In this document: positions 1 through 8,174 of the stretch, piece after piece | Position numbering within the stretch: position 1 is the stretch's first letter | Layout: the number at the start of each line of letters is the position of its first letter | IMG/VR virus record: IMGVR_UViG_3300032246_000761 | Coordinates: 1-64,000 of that record | Length of the DNA stretch: 64,000 bases | Reading direction: 5' to 3' (one strand) | Source: a virus | Program-made: the position numbers and the translations under genes | The notes under the pieces: generated by a model | Database searches by the model: none | What the model saw: the letters and a program-made list of their open reading frames with translations, nothing else | What the model was told of the DNA's origin: nothing

Positions 1-186
1 GATAGAACTATAAAAATTAGAAAAGGATCATTATTAGATGTTAATTCTAATACAAATTCAATAGAGTTTACAGTAAAAGGTATTAATACAAAAGCTTTTG
101 GTAGACATATTGATAATTTACCACCTGATGTTAAAAATCAAATGGAATGGGTTAAAAAAGAAGCAGAAACAAATGTTAACGAATAA
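1..186 (+). CDS. C-terminal end of an unidentified protein (partial)
   Basis: The frame is open from the first base of the window and stops with TAA at 184-186, so the start lies outside. The 61 visible residues are lysine- and asparagine-rich with no motif I recognise. The next gene starts inside its last codons (ATG at 173), the tight overlap used throughout this genome. No function can be given. Confidence 0.6.
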   Translation, partial: DRTIKIRKGSLLDVNSNTNSIEFTVKGINTKAFGRHIDNLPPDVKNQMEWVKKEAETNVNE

Positions 187-472
187 ACAAAGATTAGAAC
201 TAGCCATGACACAATACCGTAAATGGTTAAAGTCATTAGGTTTAAAGTTGAATAATAAAGGTAGAGTAATTAGTAACCATAAAGGTTTTGATATACCTGA
301 TTACAAAACAAAAGATTCTATACCAACAAGTGATAGGATAGTCGGCGATACATATAAGCGTATATACGCTACAAAGTTGCCAGCTGGTAAAACAATAGGT
401 ATTGCTTATAATAAAGGAGCGTATCAAGTTGTAGATAGTACAGATTTTAAAACAATGGGAAGAAAAATATAA
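173..472 (+). CDS. hypothetical protein, 99 aa
   Basis: Basic protein of 99 residues that I do not recognise. I chose the ATG at 173 rather than an in-frame ATG at 98, because the latter would overlap the upstream gene by about 90 bases. The stop codon overlaps the next start (TAATG), suggesting translational coupling. It has no signal peptide or membrane segment. Confidence 0.6.
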   Translation: MLTNKQRLELAMTQYRKWLKSLGLKLNNKGRVISNHKGFDIPDYKTKDSIPTSDRIVGDTYKRIYATKLPAGKTIGIAYNKGAYQVVDSTDFKTMGRKI

Positions 473-633
473 TGACAAATAAAGACCTATTTAAAGATGT
501 AAATAAAAAGAAAAGAAGTAAAGAAATTGATGGTTATTACTATGATGGCAAAAAATCATTTACTTTATACAAAGATGAAGATGGTAAAATAGAATATAAA
601 GAAACAAAACAAAAGAAAGGAAAGAAAAAATGA
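472..633 (+). CDS. small charged protein, 53 aa
   Basis: A 53-residue Lys/Asp/Tyr-rich protein ending in a poly-lysine-like tail. The start codon overlaps the stop of the upstream gene and its own stop overlaps the next ATG (630), so it belongs to a coupled run of small genes. It matches no family known to me and might bind nucleic acid through its basic tail, which is only a guess. Confidence 0.5.
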   Translation: MTNKDLFKDVNKKKRSKEIDGYYYDGKKSFTLYKDEDGKIEYKETKQKKGKKK

Positions 634-728
634 TTTGGTTCATTTTGGGACTAATAGTAGGAGTATGGGCAGGATGGAAATATGAACATGTTGTTAATGA
701 TTTTATTGAATCCTGGAAAAGTTATTAA
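630..728 (+). CDS. single-pass membrane peptide, 32 aa
   Basis: A 32-residue peptide with a hydrophobic stretch at about residues 2-16, then a short polar tail. The start overlaps the upstream stop (ATGA). It is one of about ten very small one-helix proteins in the window. Function unknown. Confidence 0.45.
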   Translation: MIWFILGLIVGVWAGWKYEHVVNDFIESWKSY

Positions 729-781
729 AAACAGTGGCTTGAAGTTATTGATTTTAAATACTTATTTCTTTATTTCAACCA

Positions 782-810
782 TTGACTTTAACATTCAGAT
801 AACGTATAAT
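782..810 (+). promoter_or_regulatory. sigma70-like promoter TTGACT-N17-TATAAT
   Basis: TTGACT at 782-787 and TATAAT at 805-810 are separated by exactly 17 bases in the non-coding gap 729-840. It would drive the run of genes starting at 841, with about 24 bases of leader. Confidence 0.75.
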
Positions 811-840
811 ATAGAGACAAACTAACTAAAAATATATATA

Positions 841-1170
841 ATGATAACCTATGATAAAGATACTCTCTTTAAAGAGTTTAGAGACGCCAAAGCAAAAGAT
901 GTTGCTTTGTCCACAAAAAAGAAATTAGAAGATAAAGAAATTGATATCTATTCAAATAGAATACAATTCTTTAAAGATCATATTAAAAATATGTCAATCA
1001 ATCCTAGAACTTATGACAATTTAGATATTAATTTTAATGAATTGTTAACTGCTTATGAAAGTGAATCTCCTAGAGATTACTTCTATACTTCAGTATTCGG
1101 TAAATCATATCAACAAAAGATGTACGAAGAAGAACTAGAATTAGATAATGAAAAACTTGCGAAATTTTAG
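841..1170 (+). CDS. hypothetical protein, 109 aa
   Basis: Acidic, probably helical and cytoplasmic protein of 109 residues, first gene after the promoter at 782-810. No domain recognised. Its last 23 bases overlap the start of the downstream lipoprotein gene. Confidence 0.6.
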   Translation: MITYDKDTLFKEFRDAKAKDVALSTKKKLEDKEIDIYSNRIQFFKDHIKNMSINPRTYDNLDINFNELLTAYESESPRDYFYTSVFGKSYQQKMYEEELELDNEKLAKF

Positions 1171-1642
1171 TTTAATTTTAATATTGTTAACTGTTACAAA
1201 CTGCGCTAATAATCGTAGTTACACTGGCGCCACTCTTGGTGCGGTAACTACGACAGCCGCTTGTTTACAATTTACAGATAACCCTATTGTTGCCGCTACA
1301 TGTGCTGTTGGTGGTGCTTTAGTTGGTGCTGACGTAATGTATAAATCAGATTATGATGTACATACAGCAGTATTTGTAGATCATTTAAACAAAGGTACTT
1401 CATCATCTTATACAAATTGGCATAATGAAGCTACTAACAATTCAGGTAGTATAAAGACATATTCAACTTATATGGAAGGCCCTATTAAGTGTAAAGATTA
1501 TGAATCTACTGTAGATATTACAAATCAATGGCCATTAATTGGTATTGGTGGTATTAATAGAAAAGTAGAATTTGGAACTGCTTGTCAACAACCAGATGGA
1601 AGGTGGGTAGAAAAAGATGTCCTTAGACAAAGAACAAATTAA
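1148..1642 (+). CDS. lipoprotein resembling the 17 kDa surface antigen family
   Basis: The N-terminus (residues 1-19) is a signal sequence ending in an imperfect lipobox with Cys19, so the mature protein is probably a lipoprotein exported to the host envelope. Residues about 26-62 are Gly/Ala-rich and hydrophobic like a glycine zipper. The C-terminus carries the pattern ACQQPDGRW, the hallmark of alphaproteobacterial 17 kDa surface-antigen outer membrane lipoproteins (aCrQpDGsW). The family match is from recalled motif knowledge. The gene overlaps both neighbours. A role in changing the infected cell surface, for example superinfection exclusion, is inference. Confidence 0.65.
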   Translation: MKNLRNFSLILILLTVTNCANNRSYTGATLGAVTTTAACLQFTDNPIVAATCAVGGALVGADVMYKSDYDVHTAVFVDHLNKGTSSSYTNWHNEATNNSGSIKTYSTYMEGPIKCKDYESTVDITNQWPLIGIGGINRKVEFGTACQQPDGRWVEKDVLRQRTN

Positions 1643-1790
1643 TATATTAAAACAAAGAGAAAAAGAAATAGTTGAAGAAATAAATTTTTTTGATCACAAT
1701 TTTCATGCTAGAAAAGCTTTAGAAGAAGAATTGTATGAAATAGTAGATACATTAAAAAAATTAGAGGTACAAATTGAACAACAAGGGTAA
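1617..1790 (+). CDS. small coiled-coil protein, 57 aa
   Basis: A 57-residue protein rich in Glu, Lys and Leu with heptad-like spacing, predicted to be one long helix. It starts inside the end of the lipoprotein gene and overlaps the next small gene. No family recognised. Confidence 0.5.
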   Translation: MSLDKEQINILKQREKEIVEEINFFDHNFHARKALEEELYEIVDTLKKLEVQIEQQG

Positions 1791-1887
1791 ACAACCAATA
1801 AGATTATTATCAGAAAAAGATATTATTAGATTCTGTATAGTTGTATTGGTAATATTATTATGTGGTATACTACAATTCAGAAGTTAA
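1774..1887 (+). CDS. small membrane protein with TTG start, 37 aa
   Basis: A TTG start at 1774 is preceded by a GAGG ribosome-binding site. The 37-residue product has one hydrophobic helix at about residues 20-33. The next gene's ATG follows the stop by two bases. The non-ATG start makes this call tentative. Confidence 0.35.
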   Translation: MNNKGKQPIRLLSEKDIIRFCIVVLVILLCGILQFRS

Positions 1888-1889
1888 CA

Positions 1890-2525
1890 ATGAAATCTTT
1901 AAATATAACAGGTAAATTTTTAAAACCTTATGCAATAGAGTTATTAGATACTTTATTATACATGACAAAAGAATTATTGTTAGTAATTAGATCAATATTA
2001 CCTAAAAAAGAATTGATTTTTGATTGGAGAAGTGGCAGACTTTTAATAAACTTTAAGAAATATTTTTTATATATTGTTTTAATTTATTTTCTTTTACATG
2101 TAGGTATTTCAAAGGTAAGAGCTAATGAAACTTTTGTTATGCCTAAAGTTGAAATGACGGAAGAAGAAAAACAACACGATAATTCTTTATACCAAAAAGT
2201 TGTTAAAGACATAGATGATTTAAATAATAAACAAACTTATGAATTAAGTAGAACTATTACACCTAAAGAGAGTGCTAATCAAAACTGTTATGTATCAGTA
2301 AAGATTACTCAAGAAGGAGATAGTGTTATTAAAAAAGAAATTTTGGAGTGTGCTGACGGTAGAAAGGGTTTAATTACACCGGGCTACTGGGAAATGTTTG
2401 CACAATTCTACTATAAAGATGTATCGGCTCCAGAATATTGTCGATATTATAGTAGACCAGATCACGCCTTTAAGTCGTTCGGAAAGACGTGCCTAAACAA
2501 GGACGGTGAATGGAGAGTGCAATAA
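1890..2525 (+). CDS. membrane-anchored exported protein with surface-antigen-like C-terminus
   Basis: 211 residues from the ATG at 1890, chosen because an in-frame ATG at 1860 would overlap the upstream small gene. A basic N-terminal region is followed by a strong hydrophobic segment at about 58-75, ending near a possible cleavage site (VRA-NE). The C-terminal part has paired cysteines and ends with TCLNKDGEW, similar to the end of the lipoprotein at 1148-1642 (ACQQPDGRW). Both may be distant 17 kDa surface-antigen relatives. Location in the envelope is inferred; function unknown. Confidence 0.55.
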   Translation: MKSLNITGKFLKPYAIELLDTLLYMTKELLLVIRSILPKKELIFDWRSGRLLINFKKYFLYIVLIYFLLHVGISKVRANETFVMPKVEMTEEEKQHDNSLYQKVVKDIDDLNNKQTYELSRTITPKESANQNCYVSVKITQEGDSVIKKEILECADGRKGLITPGYWEMFAQFYYKDVSAPEYCRYYSRPDHAFKSFGKTCLNKDGEWRVQ

Positions 2526-2665
2526 TGTTTAAAAACATTATAATCGGTACACTTTTATATATGATAGCTTTTAACGTGTCTTTTAAAGACCTTTCTAAGA
2601 CAATTAAAAAAGGTCTTGACAAGACAGAGGAAATAGTATATGATGTAAATAGGAGTGTGAAATAA
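2525..2665 (+). CDS. small membrane-associated protein, 46 aa
   Basis: 46 residues with a hydrophobic N-terminal helix (about 4-19) and a Lys/Asp-rich amphipathic tail. Starts on the last base of the preceding stop and is followed one base later by the LPP20-like lipoprotein, so it is coupled to two envelope proteins. Confidence 0.5.
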   Translation: MFKNIIIGTLLYMIAFNVSFKDLSKTIKKGLDKTEEIVYDVNRSVK

Positions 2666-2666
2666 T

Positions 2667-3290
2667 ATGATGATAAGACTAATGACGATCACAATACTTG
2701 GCATGTTGCTAGGTGCTTGTGCTAATACTGGCCTAAACCAGAACTATGAAATTAAAGCAGAAAAAGATAATACATTAACAGTTATCCCTGCTTGGTACGT
2801 TAATCAAATCAAACAAAAAGAAGTTTGTAACTTAAATTCTATTGAATCTAAAGGCACAGACAAACAATGTTTATTTGGTACAGGTACCGCTGTATCGCCA
2901 GACTTAAATCTCGCAATTGAGAAAGCAAAGATGTTAGCGAAAGCTGATATTGCTGATGTTATCAAAGGCGAAATGAATAAACAATCTAAACAGTTTATAA
3001 CTGAATTAGGCAAAACCGAACAAAAGACTATAGTATCACAAGTAGAATCTACTTTAGTTAACGTAATACAAAATACACCTGTTAGAGGGTATGAAGTATT
3101 TGCTACAGAAGTATCAACTACAAATCAAGGTTACTATAGAGCATGGGTTGGTTTAAAACTTCCTTTAGGTGAATATAATAAGATGTATCACTACAATATT
3201 GAAGAAGTAGCGAACTCTTATAAACTAAAAGAGAAGGCTGATCTAGCGTTTAAAGAAACTGTTAAGAACGTTGAAAACAAGGCTAACTAA
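2667..3290 (+). CDS. LPP20-like lipoprotein
   Basis: 207 residues beginning with a lipoprotein signal peptide; the lipobox is LGAC (Cys18 counting from the ATG at 2667; a second ATG follows immediately). The following region, with a GTG-A-SPDLNLAIEKAK pattern and many alanines, resembles the LPP20 family of bacterial envelope lipoproteins, judged from memory of the fold pattern. It is the last of several exported proteins in this run and its stop overlaps the glutaredoxin start. Confidence 0.6.
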   Translation: MMIRLMTITILGMLLGACANTGLNQNYEIKAEKDNTLTVIPAWYVNQIKQKEVCNLNSIESKGTDKQCLFGTGTAVSPDLNLAIEKAKMLAKADIADVIKGEMNKQSKQFITELGKTEQKTIVSQVESTLVNVIQNTPVRGYEVFATEVSTTNQGYYRAWVGLKLPLGEYNKMYHYNIEEVANSYKLKEKADLAFKETVKNVENKAN

Positions 3291-3574
3291 TGAGTGATAT
3301 ATCTAACATTTTATTATATTCTAAAAATAATTGTGGATATTGTGATAAGGCTAAGTTGTTATTAAATAATCTTGGCCTTACTTACACAGAAAAAAAGTTC
3401 GAAGATTTTGCTTCAACCGAAGCATTATATGAAGAAATAGGTAAAAATGTTAGATCAATGCCACAAATTAAGATTAATGGTGAATTAATTGGTGGTTATA
3501 ATCAATTAGTTGAATATCTTGTTGATAAAGAATTAGTTAATTTTGAAGGTAAAATAGTTAAATCTAATAATTAA
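3290..3574 (+). CDS. grx: glutaredoxin
   Basis: 94 residues, normal for a monothiol/dithiol glutaredoxin. The dithiol active site CGYC is at residues 15-18, followed by the cis-Pro motif SMPQI (56-60) and the GGY glutathione-site motif (68-70). It would reduce protein disulfides or glutathione mixed disulfides using glutathione in the cytoplasm; T4-like phages often carry one to supply electrons to ribonucleotide reductase. No reductase gene is in this window. It overlaps its neighbours by one base at each end. Confidence 0.9.
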   Translation: MSDISNILLYSKNNCGYCDKAKLLLNNLGLTYTEKKFEDFASTEALYEEIGKNVRSMPQIKINGELIGGYNQLVEYLVDKELVNFEGKIVKSNN

Positions 3575-4059
3575 TGACCGATAAAGATAAAGTAATTTTA
3601 TTTCCAACGGATAGAATTGTTAATAAACAAACTGCTAAAGAAGATCCAAAAGCAACTGAAAGAGTGAGAACTGAAAGAACAAAAGAATTTGTAGAAGGAA
3701 ATGTTGACGAAATAGCTATGAATATGTTGAGACAATTTGTAGAGATGGCTATGAAAACGGAAAGTCAAGCATTTACAAGAGATTTAGCATTATTAGTAGA
3801 TATTATGAGAGGTACAATTTATAGAGATTTTGACGTAGAACACCCAGCACAAAAACTTGCTGATAAAATAGTAGATGTAAAAATGTCAAGATTTGGACCT
3901 CAAGCCGTTATTGATTATAATAAAGTAATGCCAGAAATTAAACATAAACCACATAAACCTTTTAATAAAGATATTAAAGATGAAATTAAATTACAAAATG
4001 ATGGTTGGACAGACTTTGAAACAGATTTTGATTTACCTGAAGATACAAATGACAAGTAA
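3574..4059 (+). CDS. hypothetical protein, 161 aa
   Basis: Cytoplasmic, charged protein with no recognised motif. The first 40 residues look disordered, the middle (about 40-110) helical, and the C-terminus is acidic. It is coupled to the glutaredoxin gene by an overlapping stop/start. Function unknown. Confidence 0.6.
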   Translation: MTDKDKVILFPTDRIVNKQTAKEDPKATERVRTERTKEFVEGNVDEIAMNMLRQFVEMAMKTESQAFTRDLALLVDIMRGTIYRDFDVEHPAQKLADKIVDVKMSRFGPQAVIDYNKVMPEIKHKPHKPFNKDIKDEIKLQNDGWTDFETDFDLPEDTNDK

Positions 4060-4132
4060 ATTATACGAAATTCCCTATGGAATCGCCTTCGCAGGTTGTA
4101 AAATAGTAATTAAAAACAAGGAGAAAATATAA
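4049..4132 (+). CDS. possible 27-aa peptide bridging two genes
   Basis: ATG at 4049 lies within the end of the upstream gene and TAA at 4130-4132 overlaps the next ATG. The 27-residue product has no recognisable feature. The overlap pattern is like real genes here, but the length makes it weak. Confidence 0.2.
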   Translation: MTSKLYEIPYGIAFAGCKIVIKNKEKI

Positions 4133-4500
4133 TGTTTAATACATTAAAGAATCTAGTTGTTACAAAAACAACTAAAAAAGCTTCTTCTACAAGTGGTAGA
4201 AAAGCTTTATCAAAAAAAGCAAAAGTGCTAAACCTTTTATCTAAAGGTGAAAATATCGCTTGGAAAACTTTAAGATCAAGATTTGATCTTGAATCGCCAA
4301 GAGCTATGATCGATACTTTAAGATCAGAAGGATATATGATTTACGGTAACAAAGTTGCTGGTAAAACATATTACAGACTTGGTACACCAACAAGAGCAAT
4401 TATTGCTGCTGGTATCAAAGCGCTTTACGGAACTCCGTTCAAATATTCTAATCACAATGTAAGTATTAGAAAATCTGAGCTTGCTTCGATTAATGCGTAG
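4132..4500 (+). CDS. basic winged-helix-like DNA-binding protein
   Basis: 122 residues, strongly basic. Residues about 28-80 look like a winged helix: a helix with KVLNLLSKGENIAWKTL, a second helix with SPRAMIDTLRSEG, then a beta-hairpin wing with GNKVAGKTYYRL. This pattern suggests DNA binding, perhaps as a transcription regulator or a packaging-associated protein. A good ribosome-binding site (AAGGAG) precedes the ATG. A terminator follows, so this gene closes the first transcription unit. Confidence 0.55.
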   Translation: MFNTLKNLVVTKTTKKASSTSGRKALSKKAKVLNLLSKGENIAWKTLRSRFDLESPRAMIDTLRSEGYMIYGNKVAGKTYYRLGTPTRAIIAAGIKALYGTPFKYSNHNVSIRKSELASINA

Positions 4501-4512
4501 TTAGTTAATGAT

Positions 4513-4548
4513 GGAGGCGAGAAAGATATAACGCTCGCCTCCGTTTCT
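4513..4548 (+). terminator. rho-independent terminator
   Basis: A 9-bp perfect stem (GGAGGCGAG at 4513-4521 with CTCGCCTCC at 4534-4542) is followed by GTTTCTT. It separates the first gene run from the RNase H gene. Confidence 0.8.
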
Positions 4549-4556
4549 TATTCAAA

Positions 4557-5402
4557 ATGATTCTTATTGACCTTAACCAAGTTTTAATATCAAACCTTAT
4601 GGCACAGACCAGAGGCAACTCGGATATTAAACCTAACAAAGAAATGGTAAGGTATATGGTCATAAACTCTTTAAGAGGCTTTATTTTAAAATTCAAACAA
4701 CAATATGGTAATAATATTATATTGTGTGCTGACGCTGGCGATCCTTGGCGTAGAGACATTTACCCAAATTATAAACATGCTCGTAGAAAAGGTAGAGTAG
4801 ATTCTGCCACAGATTGGGATAATATATTTAAACTTATTACAGAAATTAAAAATGAAATTGCTGAAAACTTTCCTTATATAATGATGTATATAGAAAAGGC
4901 CGAGGCAGATGATATCATTGCTACTTTAGTAAAACATAATAATGAACCTATTATGATTATAAGTGGTGATAAAGATTTTATACAGTTACAAATAAAACCT
5001 ACTGTTAAACAATATAGTCCTATACAAAAGGTATTTGTTGGTGAGGGTATAGATGCTAAGAACTTTTTACATGAACAAATTATAAAAGGAGACCGTTCAG
5101 ACGGTATTCCTAATATATTAAGTCCGGATGATATCTTTTTAACAGGTGAGAAACAAAGACCTATTAATAAGAAAAGGCTTGAAGAATGGGCCAACGTTAG
5201 TAATATACCGCTTGGCAGTGAAACCAGTAAATATTATGAAAGAAATAAGAGATTAATAGACCTTTCTTGTATACCACAAGAACTAGAAGAAACTATTATA
5301 AATAAGTATAAGAACTATAAAGTACCTAGTAGATCAAAATTGCTACCGTATTTTATAGAACATAAACTAAAATCGTTAATGAGTAACATTGGTGATTTTT
5401 AA
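4557..5402 (+). CDS. rnh: RNase H / 5'-3' flap exonuclease
   Basis: 281 residues, close to the 305 of T4 RNase H. FEN-1-type metal ligands are visible: D5 in LIDLNQ, D59 in CADAG, the WRRD motif (64-67), EADD (116-119), SGDKD (136-140), and GDRSDGIPN (178-186) of the helix-hairpin-helix region. The enzyme removes RNA primers from lagging-strand fragments and trims flaps at the phage replication fork. It acts with gp32 and gp59, both encoded further along. It starts right after the terminator at 4513-4548. Confidence 0.9.
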   Translation: MILIDLNQVLISNLMAQTRGNSDIKPNKEMVRYMVINSLRGFILKFKQQYGNNIILCADAGDPWRRDIYPNYKHARRKGRVDSATDWDNIFKLITEIKNEIAENFPYIMMYIEKAEADDIIATLVKHNNEPIMIISGDKDFIQLQIKPTVKQYSPIQKVFVGEGIDAKNFLHEQIIKGDRSDGIPNILSPDDIFLTGEKQRPINKKRLEEWANVSNIPLGSETSKYYERNKRLIDLSCIPQELEETIINKYKNYKVPSRSKLLPYFIEHKLKSLMSNIGDF

Positions 5403-5427
5403 TATTCGAATATTGGAGTAAATAATT

Positions 5428-5943
5428 ATGGCAGAAATAGAACAAGCTAGACATTCTAGCTTAATGAGTAAAAAAGGAATGGCAGCAACGGCTCGTACGG
5501 CCACAAATGCTAGACCATTAGCACACGAAATATTTACACAAGTAAATAACGCAAAAGATAAACCTTTAAAAATTGAAGTATTAAGAAAACACGATAGTCA
5601 AGGTTTAAGACAATTATTAAAAGCTGCTTTTGATCCTAAGATAACTTGGGATATACCAGAAGGAACACCTCCTTACATAGCTAATGAGGCACCAGCTGGA
5701 ACAGATCATACATCTTTATTAGATGAAGTAAGAAAACTTTATCTTTTTATTAAAGGCGGTAGTAACATAGCAAAAGTAAAAAAAGAAACACTTTTTATAC
5801 AAATGTTAGAAGCTTTACATAAAGATGATGCTCAAGCACTTTTAGACATCAAAGACAAAAAATTAAATCTAGTTTATAAAGGACTTACTGAAAACGCAGT
5901 AAAAGAAGCCTTTAACTGGAATGACGATTTTTTACGTAAATAA
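5428..5943 (+). CDS. conserved T4-like phage protein of unknown function, 171 aa
   Basis: Soluble protein that resembles a hypothetical family found in T4-like marine phages (recalled, not checked). The N-terminal 30 residues are Ala/Thr/Arg-rich; the rest is helical with repeated Leu/Lys patterns. GGAG upstream of the ATG is the ribosome-binding site. It is followed directly by a terminator, so it ends the RNase H transcription unit. Confidence 0.6.
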   Translation: MAEIEQARHSSLMSKKGMAATARTATNARPLAHEIFTQVNNAKDKPLKIEVLRKHDSQGLRQLLKAAFDPKITWDIPEGTPPYIANEAPAGTDHTSLLDEVRKLYLFIKGGSNIAKVKKETLFIQMLEALHKDDAQALLDIKDKKLNLVYKGLTENAVKEAFNWNDDFLRK

Positions 5944-5952
5944 TCAATAATT

Positions 5953-5980
5953 GGGTGTTGTACATCTGCAACACCCTTTT
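5953..5980 (+). terminator. rho-independent terminator
   Basis: Stem GGGTGTTG (5953-5960) and CAACACCC (5969-5976) with an 8-base loop, followed by TTTT. It closes the RNase H unit. Confidence 0.8.
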
Positions 5981-6030
5981 AAGTAATTGATTTTAATATC
6001 ATATTTCTTCACAAACAACCAAAATAACGC

Positions 6031-6059
6031 TTGTATTAAACAAGGTTAAATGTTATTAT
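6031..6059 (+). promoter_or_regulatory. sigma70-like promoter TTGTAT-N17-TATTAT
   Basis: TTGTAT at 6031-6036 and TATTAT at 6054-6059 with a 17-base spacer, in the gap after the terminator and upstream of the gene at 6090. The -35 box is weaker than in the other promoters of this window. Confidence 0.55.
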
Positions 6060-6089
6060 ATACCATATAAACAACAAAGAATAAATATA

Positions 6090-6428
6090 ATGAGAAAATA
6101 CTTGATACTTTTATTAGCACTAGGTTTACTAGTGTATGGCCTTTTAACTGTTTTTATGAACTCGGTCAAGGCTGATGAATATAATACTGCTGTTATAGGC
6201 CATGTTATTACACAAAAGGTATCTGGCCAACCAGTTGATGCTTCTAAATTGATGGAACAAGAAATGGCACGAGCCGCTCACTTGTTTGCTCTTGATAGTA
6301 TAAACATATTACAAAAGTATTTGCCTACCATACTAGATAAGATGTCGGCAGATTTAAGAGCTGAAGTGGATAAACAATATAAATGTAGCCTGTTAAAAAA
6401 TACAAAAATACAGGACGATTGTAAATAG
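6090..6428 (+). CDS. exported or membrane-anchored protein, 112 aa
   Basis: The N-terminal 23 residues form a signal peptide or anchor, followed by a probable cleavage region (VKADE). The exported part, about 85 residues, is helical and ends in a segment with two cysteines. First gene after the promoter at 6031-6059. Not recognised; an envelope location is likely. Confidence 0.55.
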   Translation: MRKYLILLLALGLLVYGLLTVFMNSVKADEYNTAVIGHVITQKVSGQPVDASKLMEQEMARAAHLFALDSINILQKYLPTILDKMSADLRAEVDKQYKCSLLKNTKIQDDCK

Positions 6429-6431
6429 TAT

Positions 6432-6845
6432 ATGATAAAGGTAACAAAACAAAAAGTTTTATCTATCAAAAAGAAACTCAAGCCATTTCTATCTTCAAAA
6501 GAGAAATATCAAACCACATATAAAGATATTAAAAAGTATTTTAAAATTTTAAATGAAGGCCTATTTGATGATAAATTGGCACCATTTAATGATATAGAAA
6601 TTAAAAAACTTGCTAGACAAAAATGTATGGGTCAGGTTGTTACTTACGAAATGAAAAGAAAAGGCACTCGACTACATAAATTAGAAATGGACATACATTA
6701 TGACAATAAAAAAGATTTCTTGGACACTTTGGCCCATGAAATGGTACATCTATATCAATTTACACATGTAAATGATACAGGCAACCACAATAAACTATTT
6801 TATAGTTTTGAAACCAAATTTAAATACGTTGGTTTAAAATTATAA
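6432..6845 (+). CDS. SprT-like zinc metalloprotease
   Basis: 137 residues. The catalytic HExxH motif is HEMVH at 102-106, with a third likely zinc ligand at H119 (GNHN). The spacing and the preceding segment GLFDDKLAPFNDI match the SprT-like/Spartan protease domain, which cleaves proteins on DNA (DNA-protein crosslinks). T4-like marine phages commonly carry such a gene; the substrate here is not known. The C-terminal zinc ribbon of longer SprT proteins is absent. It follows the exported protein by three bases. Confidence 0.75.
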   Translation: MIKVTKQKVLSIKKKLKPFLSSKEKYQTTYKDIKKYFKILNEGLFDDKLAPFNDIEIKKLARQKCMGQVVTYEMKRKGTRLHKLEMDIHYDNKKDFLDTLAHEMVHLYQFTHVNDTGNHNKLFYSFETKFKYVGLKL

Positions 6846-6862
6846 ACAACTAAGGATATATA

Positions 6863-7192
6863 ATGACACAGGTGATGATAAAAAAGTTTAAAGACCCCTA
6901 CATAAAGCCTTTAATACTTGAAGCAGTAAATAAAGTAGAAGATTTTGCCAAGAATAAACGAAAAGGTGAACAAATTGTTTATTATGAAGGCAATTTCCAA
7001 GAAGATGTTTTAAATAATTTTTCATTAAAACAATCAGAAGAAATTTTTGAAAATATGAAAAGATTTTTAAATGATTACAGATTAATCTTTTTACAAAAAA
7101 AAGTTAAAGTATCAGAAGTAAATAATGAAATGAGTGAATTAAATGAACCAAAACATTTTTACTCATATATTGTAAGTAAACGAGTATTCTAA
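6863..7192 (+). CDS. hypothetical protein, 109 aa
   Basis: Charged helical protein with no recognised motif. AAGGA precedes the ATG. It lies between the protease and the glucosaminidase genes in the same transcription direction. Confidence 0.55.
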   Translation: MTQVMIKKFKDPYIKPLILEAVNKVEDFAKNKRKGEQIVYYEGNFQEDVLNNFSLKQSEEIFENMKRFLNDYRLIFLQKKVKVSEVNNEMSELNEPKHFYSYIVSKRVF

Positions 7193-7204
7193 TTATATAA
7201 TTAT

Positions 7205-7903
7205 ATGAAAAGACCTTGGTATTGGTATATCAGATATAAATTGCCACGTAGAATGAAATATCATTTTAGGCAAGCAATGGCTATTATGGGTATTACATTA
7301 ATTGGTTTTGGTATAGGTACGTTTTATCCTAACTTTATATCTCAACATAACGTTGAAGAAAAAGCCATAGATAAAACTATGAAATGGGCCAAAGAAATTG
7401 GTTTTATGGAACCTAAGATTGAAACTCATAATGACGAAGTTTTTATTAAAGGTATGAAAAGATGTATAGCCTATTTGAATTTGGAATTACATAAACATGA
7501 ACAAATACCTGATGAACTTATTATTGCTCAAGCCATAATTGAAAGTAACGCAGGAACAAGTAGATTTGCCAGAGAAGGAAATAATCTGTTTGGAATTAGG
7601 ATTTGGAATAGAGATAGAGGTATGTTACCACAAGGATATGGTGAAAACCTATCTTGGAGAGTGAAATCTTATCACAGTAAGTGTGCTTCCGTTAGGGATT
7701 ATATTACAATCTTAAATACCAAAGAAGCGTATTCTAAATTTAGAGAAATAAGATCGCACCAAAATAGATGGTGGGGCAGTGTTGATTCTATAGCATTAGC
7801 AAAAGGTCTTGATAACTGGAGTACTACAAAAGACTATAATCAACAAGTTATAAATATAATTAAAAAAATTAGAGAAGAAGGAAAGGTAGTTATAAAAAGA
7901 TGA
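7205..7903 (+). CDS. Bax-like glucosaminidase (GH73 type), membrane-anchored
   Basis: 232 residues. A basic start is followed by one transmembrane segment (about 23-42), so the enzyme domain should face the periplasm. The catalytic part matches the Bax/FlgJ-type N-acetylglucosaminidase pattern: AQAIIESNAGTS with the probable catalytic Glu113, then GNNLFGIR, and YHSKCASVRDYI around the second half. It would cut peptidoglycan glycan strands. Together with the T4-type lysozyme at 11755 it gives the phage two wall-degrading enzymes of different specificity. It overlaps the next gene by ATGA. Confidence 0.75.
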   Translation: MKRPWYWYIRYKLPRRMKYHFRQAMAIMGITLIGFGIGTFYPNFISQHNVEEKAIDKTMKWAKEIGFMEPKIETHNDEVFIKGMKRCIAYLNLELHKHEQIPDELIIAQAIIESNAGTSRFAREGNNLFGIRIWNRDRGMLPQGYGENLSWRVKSYHSKCASVRDYITILNTKEAYSKFREIRSHQNRWWGSVDSIALAKGLDNWSTTKDYNQQVINIIKKIREEGKVVIKR

Positions 7904-8169
7904 ACGAACTTTTATTTTTCGGAGGTTTTTCTATAGTTGTGGGATTAAGCTATTATCTCGGTCATAAAGATGGTATAAAAATAAACATGAAAATGGAAGT
8001 TAGACAATTTATTCACGATATGACGGTATCTAAAATGGCACATGATCATTTTATGAAAAAAGCACAACTTGATACAATACATTTTTTAAAATTTTTAGGT
8101 GTTAAGAATCCAAAAAATATAAAAATACCTAAAATTATAAAACCTGAGGATTTTGATAAACAAAATTAA
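7900..8169 (+). CDS. small membrane protein, 89 aa
   Basis: An N-terminal hydrophobic helix (about 4-22) is followed by a basic cytoplasmic-type domain containing a His/Met-rich stretch. It overlaps the stop of the glucosaminidase gene by ATGA and precedes the large membrane protein, so the three are probably translated together. Function unknown; a lysis accessory role is conceivable but not shown. Confidence 0.5.
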   Translation: MNELLFFGGFSIVVGLSYYLGHKDGIKINMKMEVRQFIHDMTVSKMAHDHFMKKAQLDTIHFLKFLGVKNPKNIKIPKIIKPEDFDKQN

Positions 8170-8174
8170 TTGAT

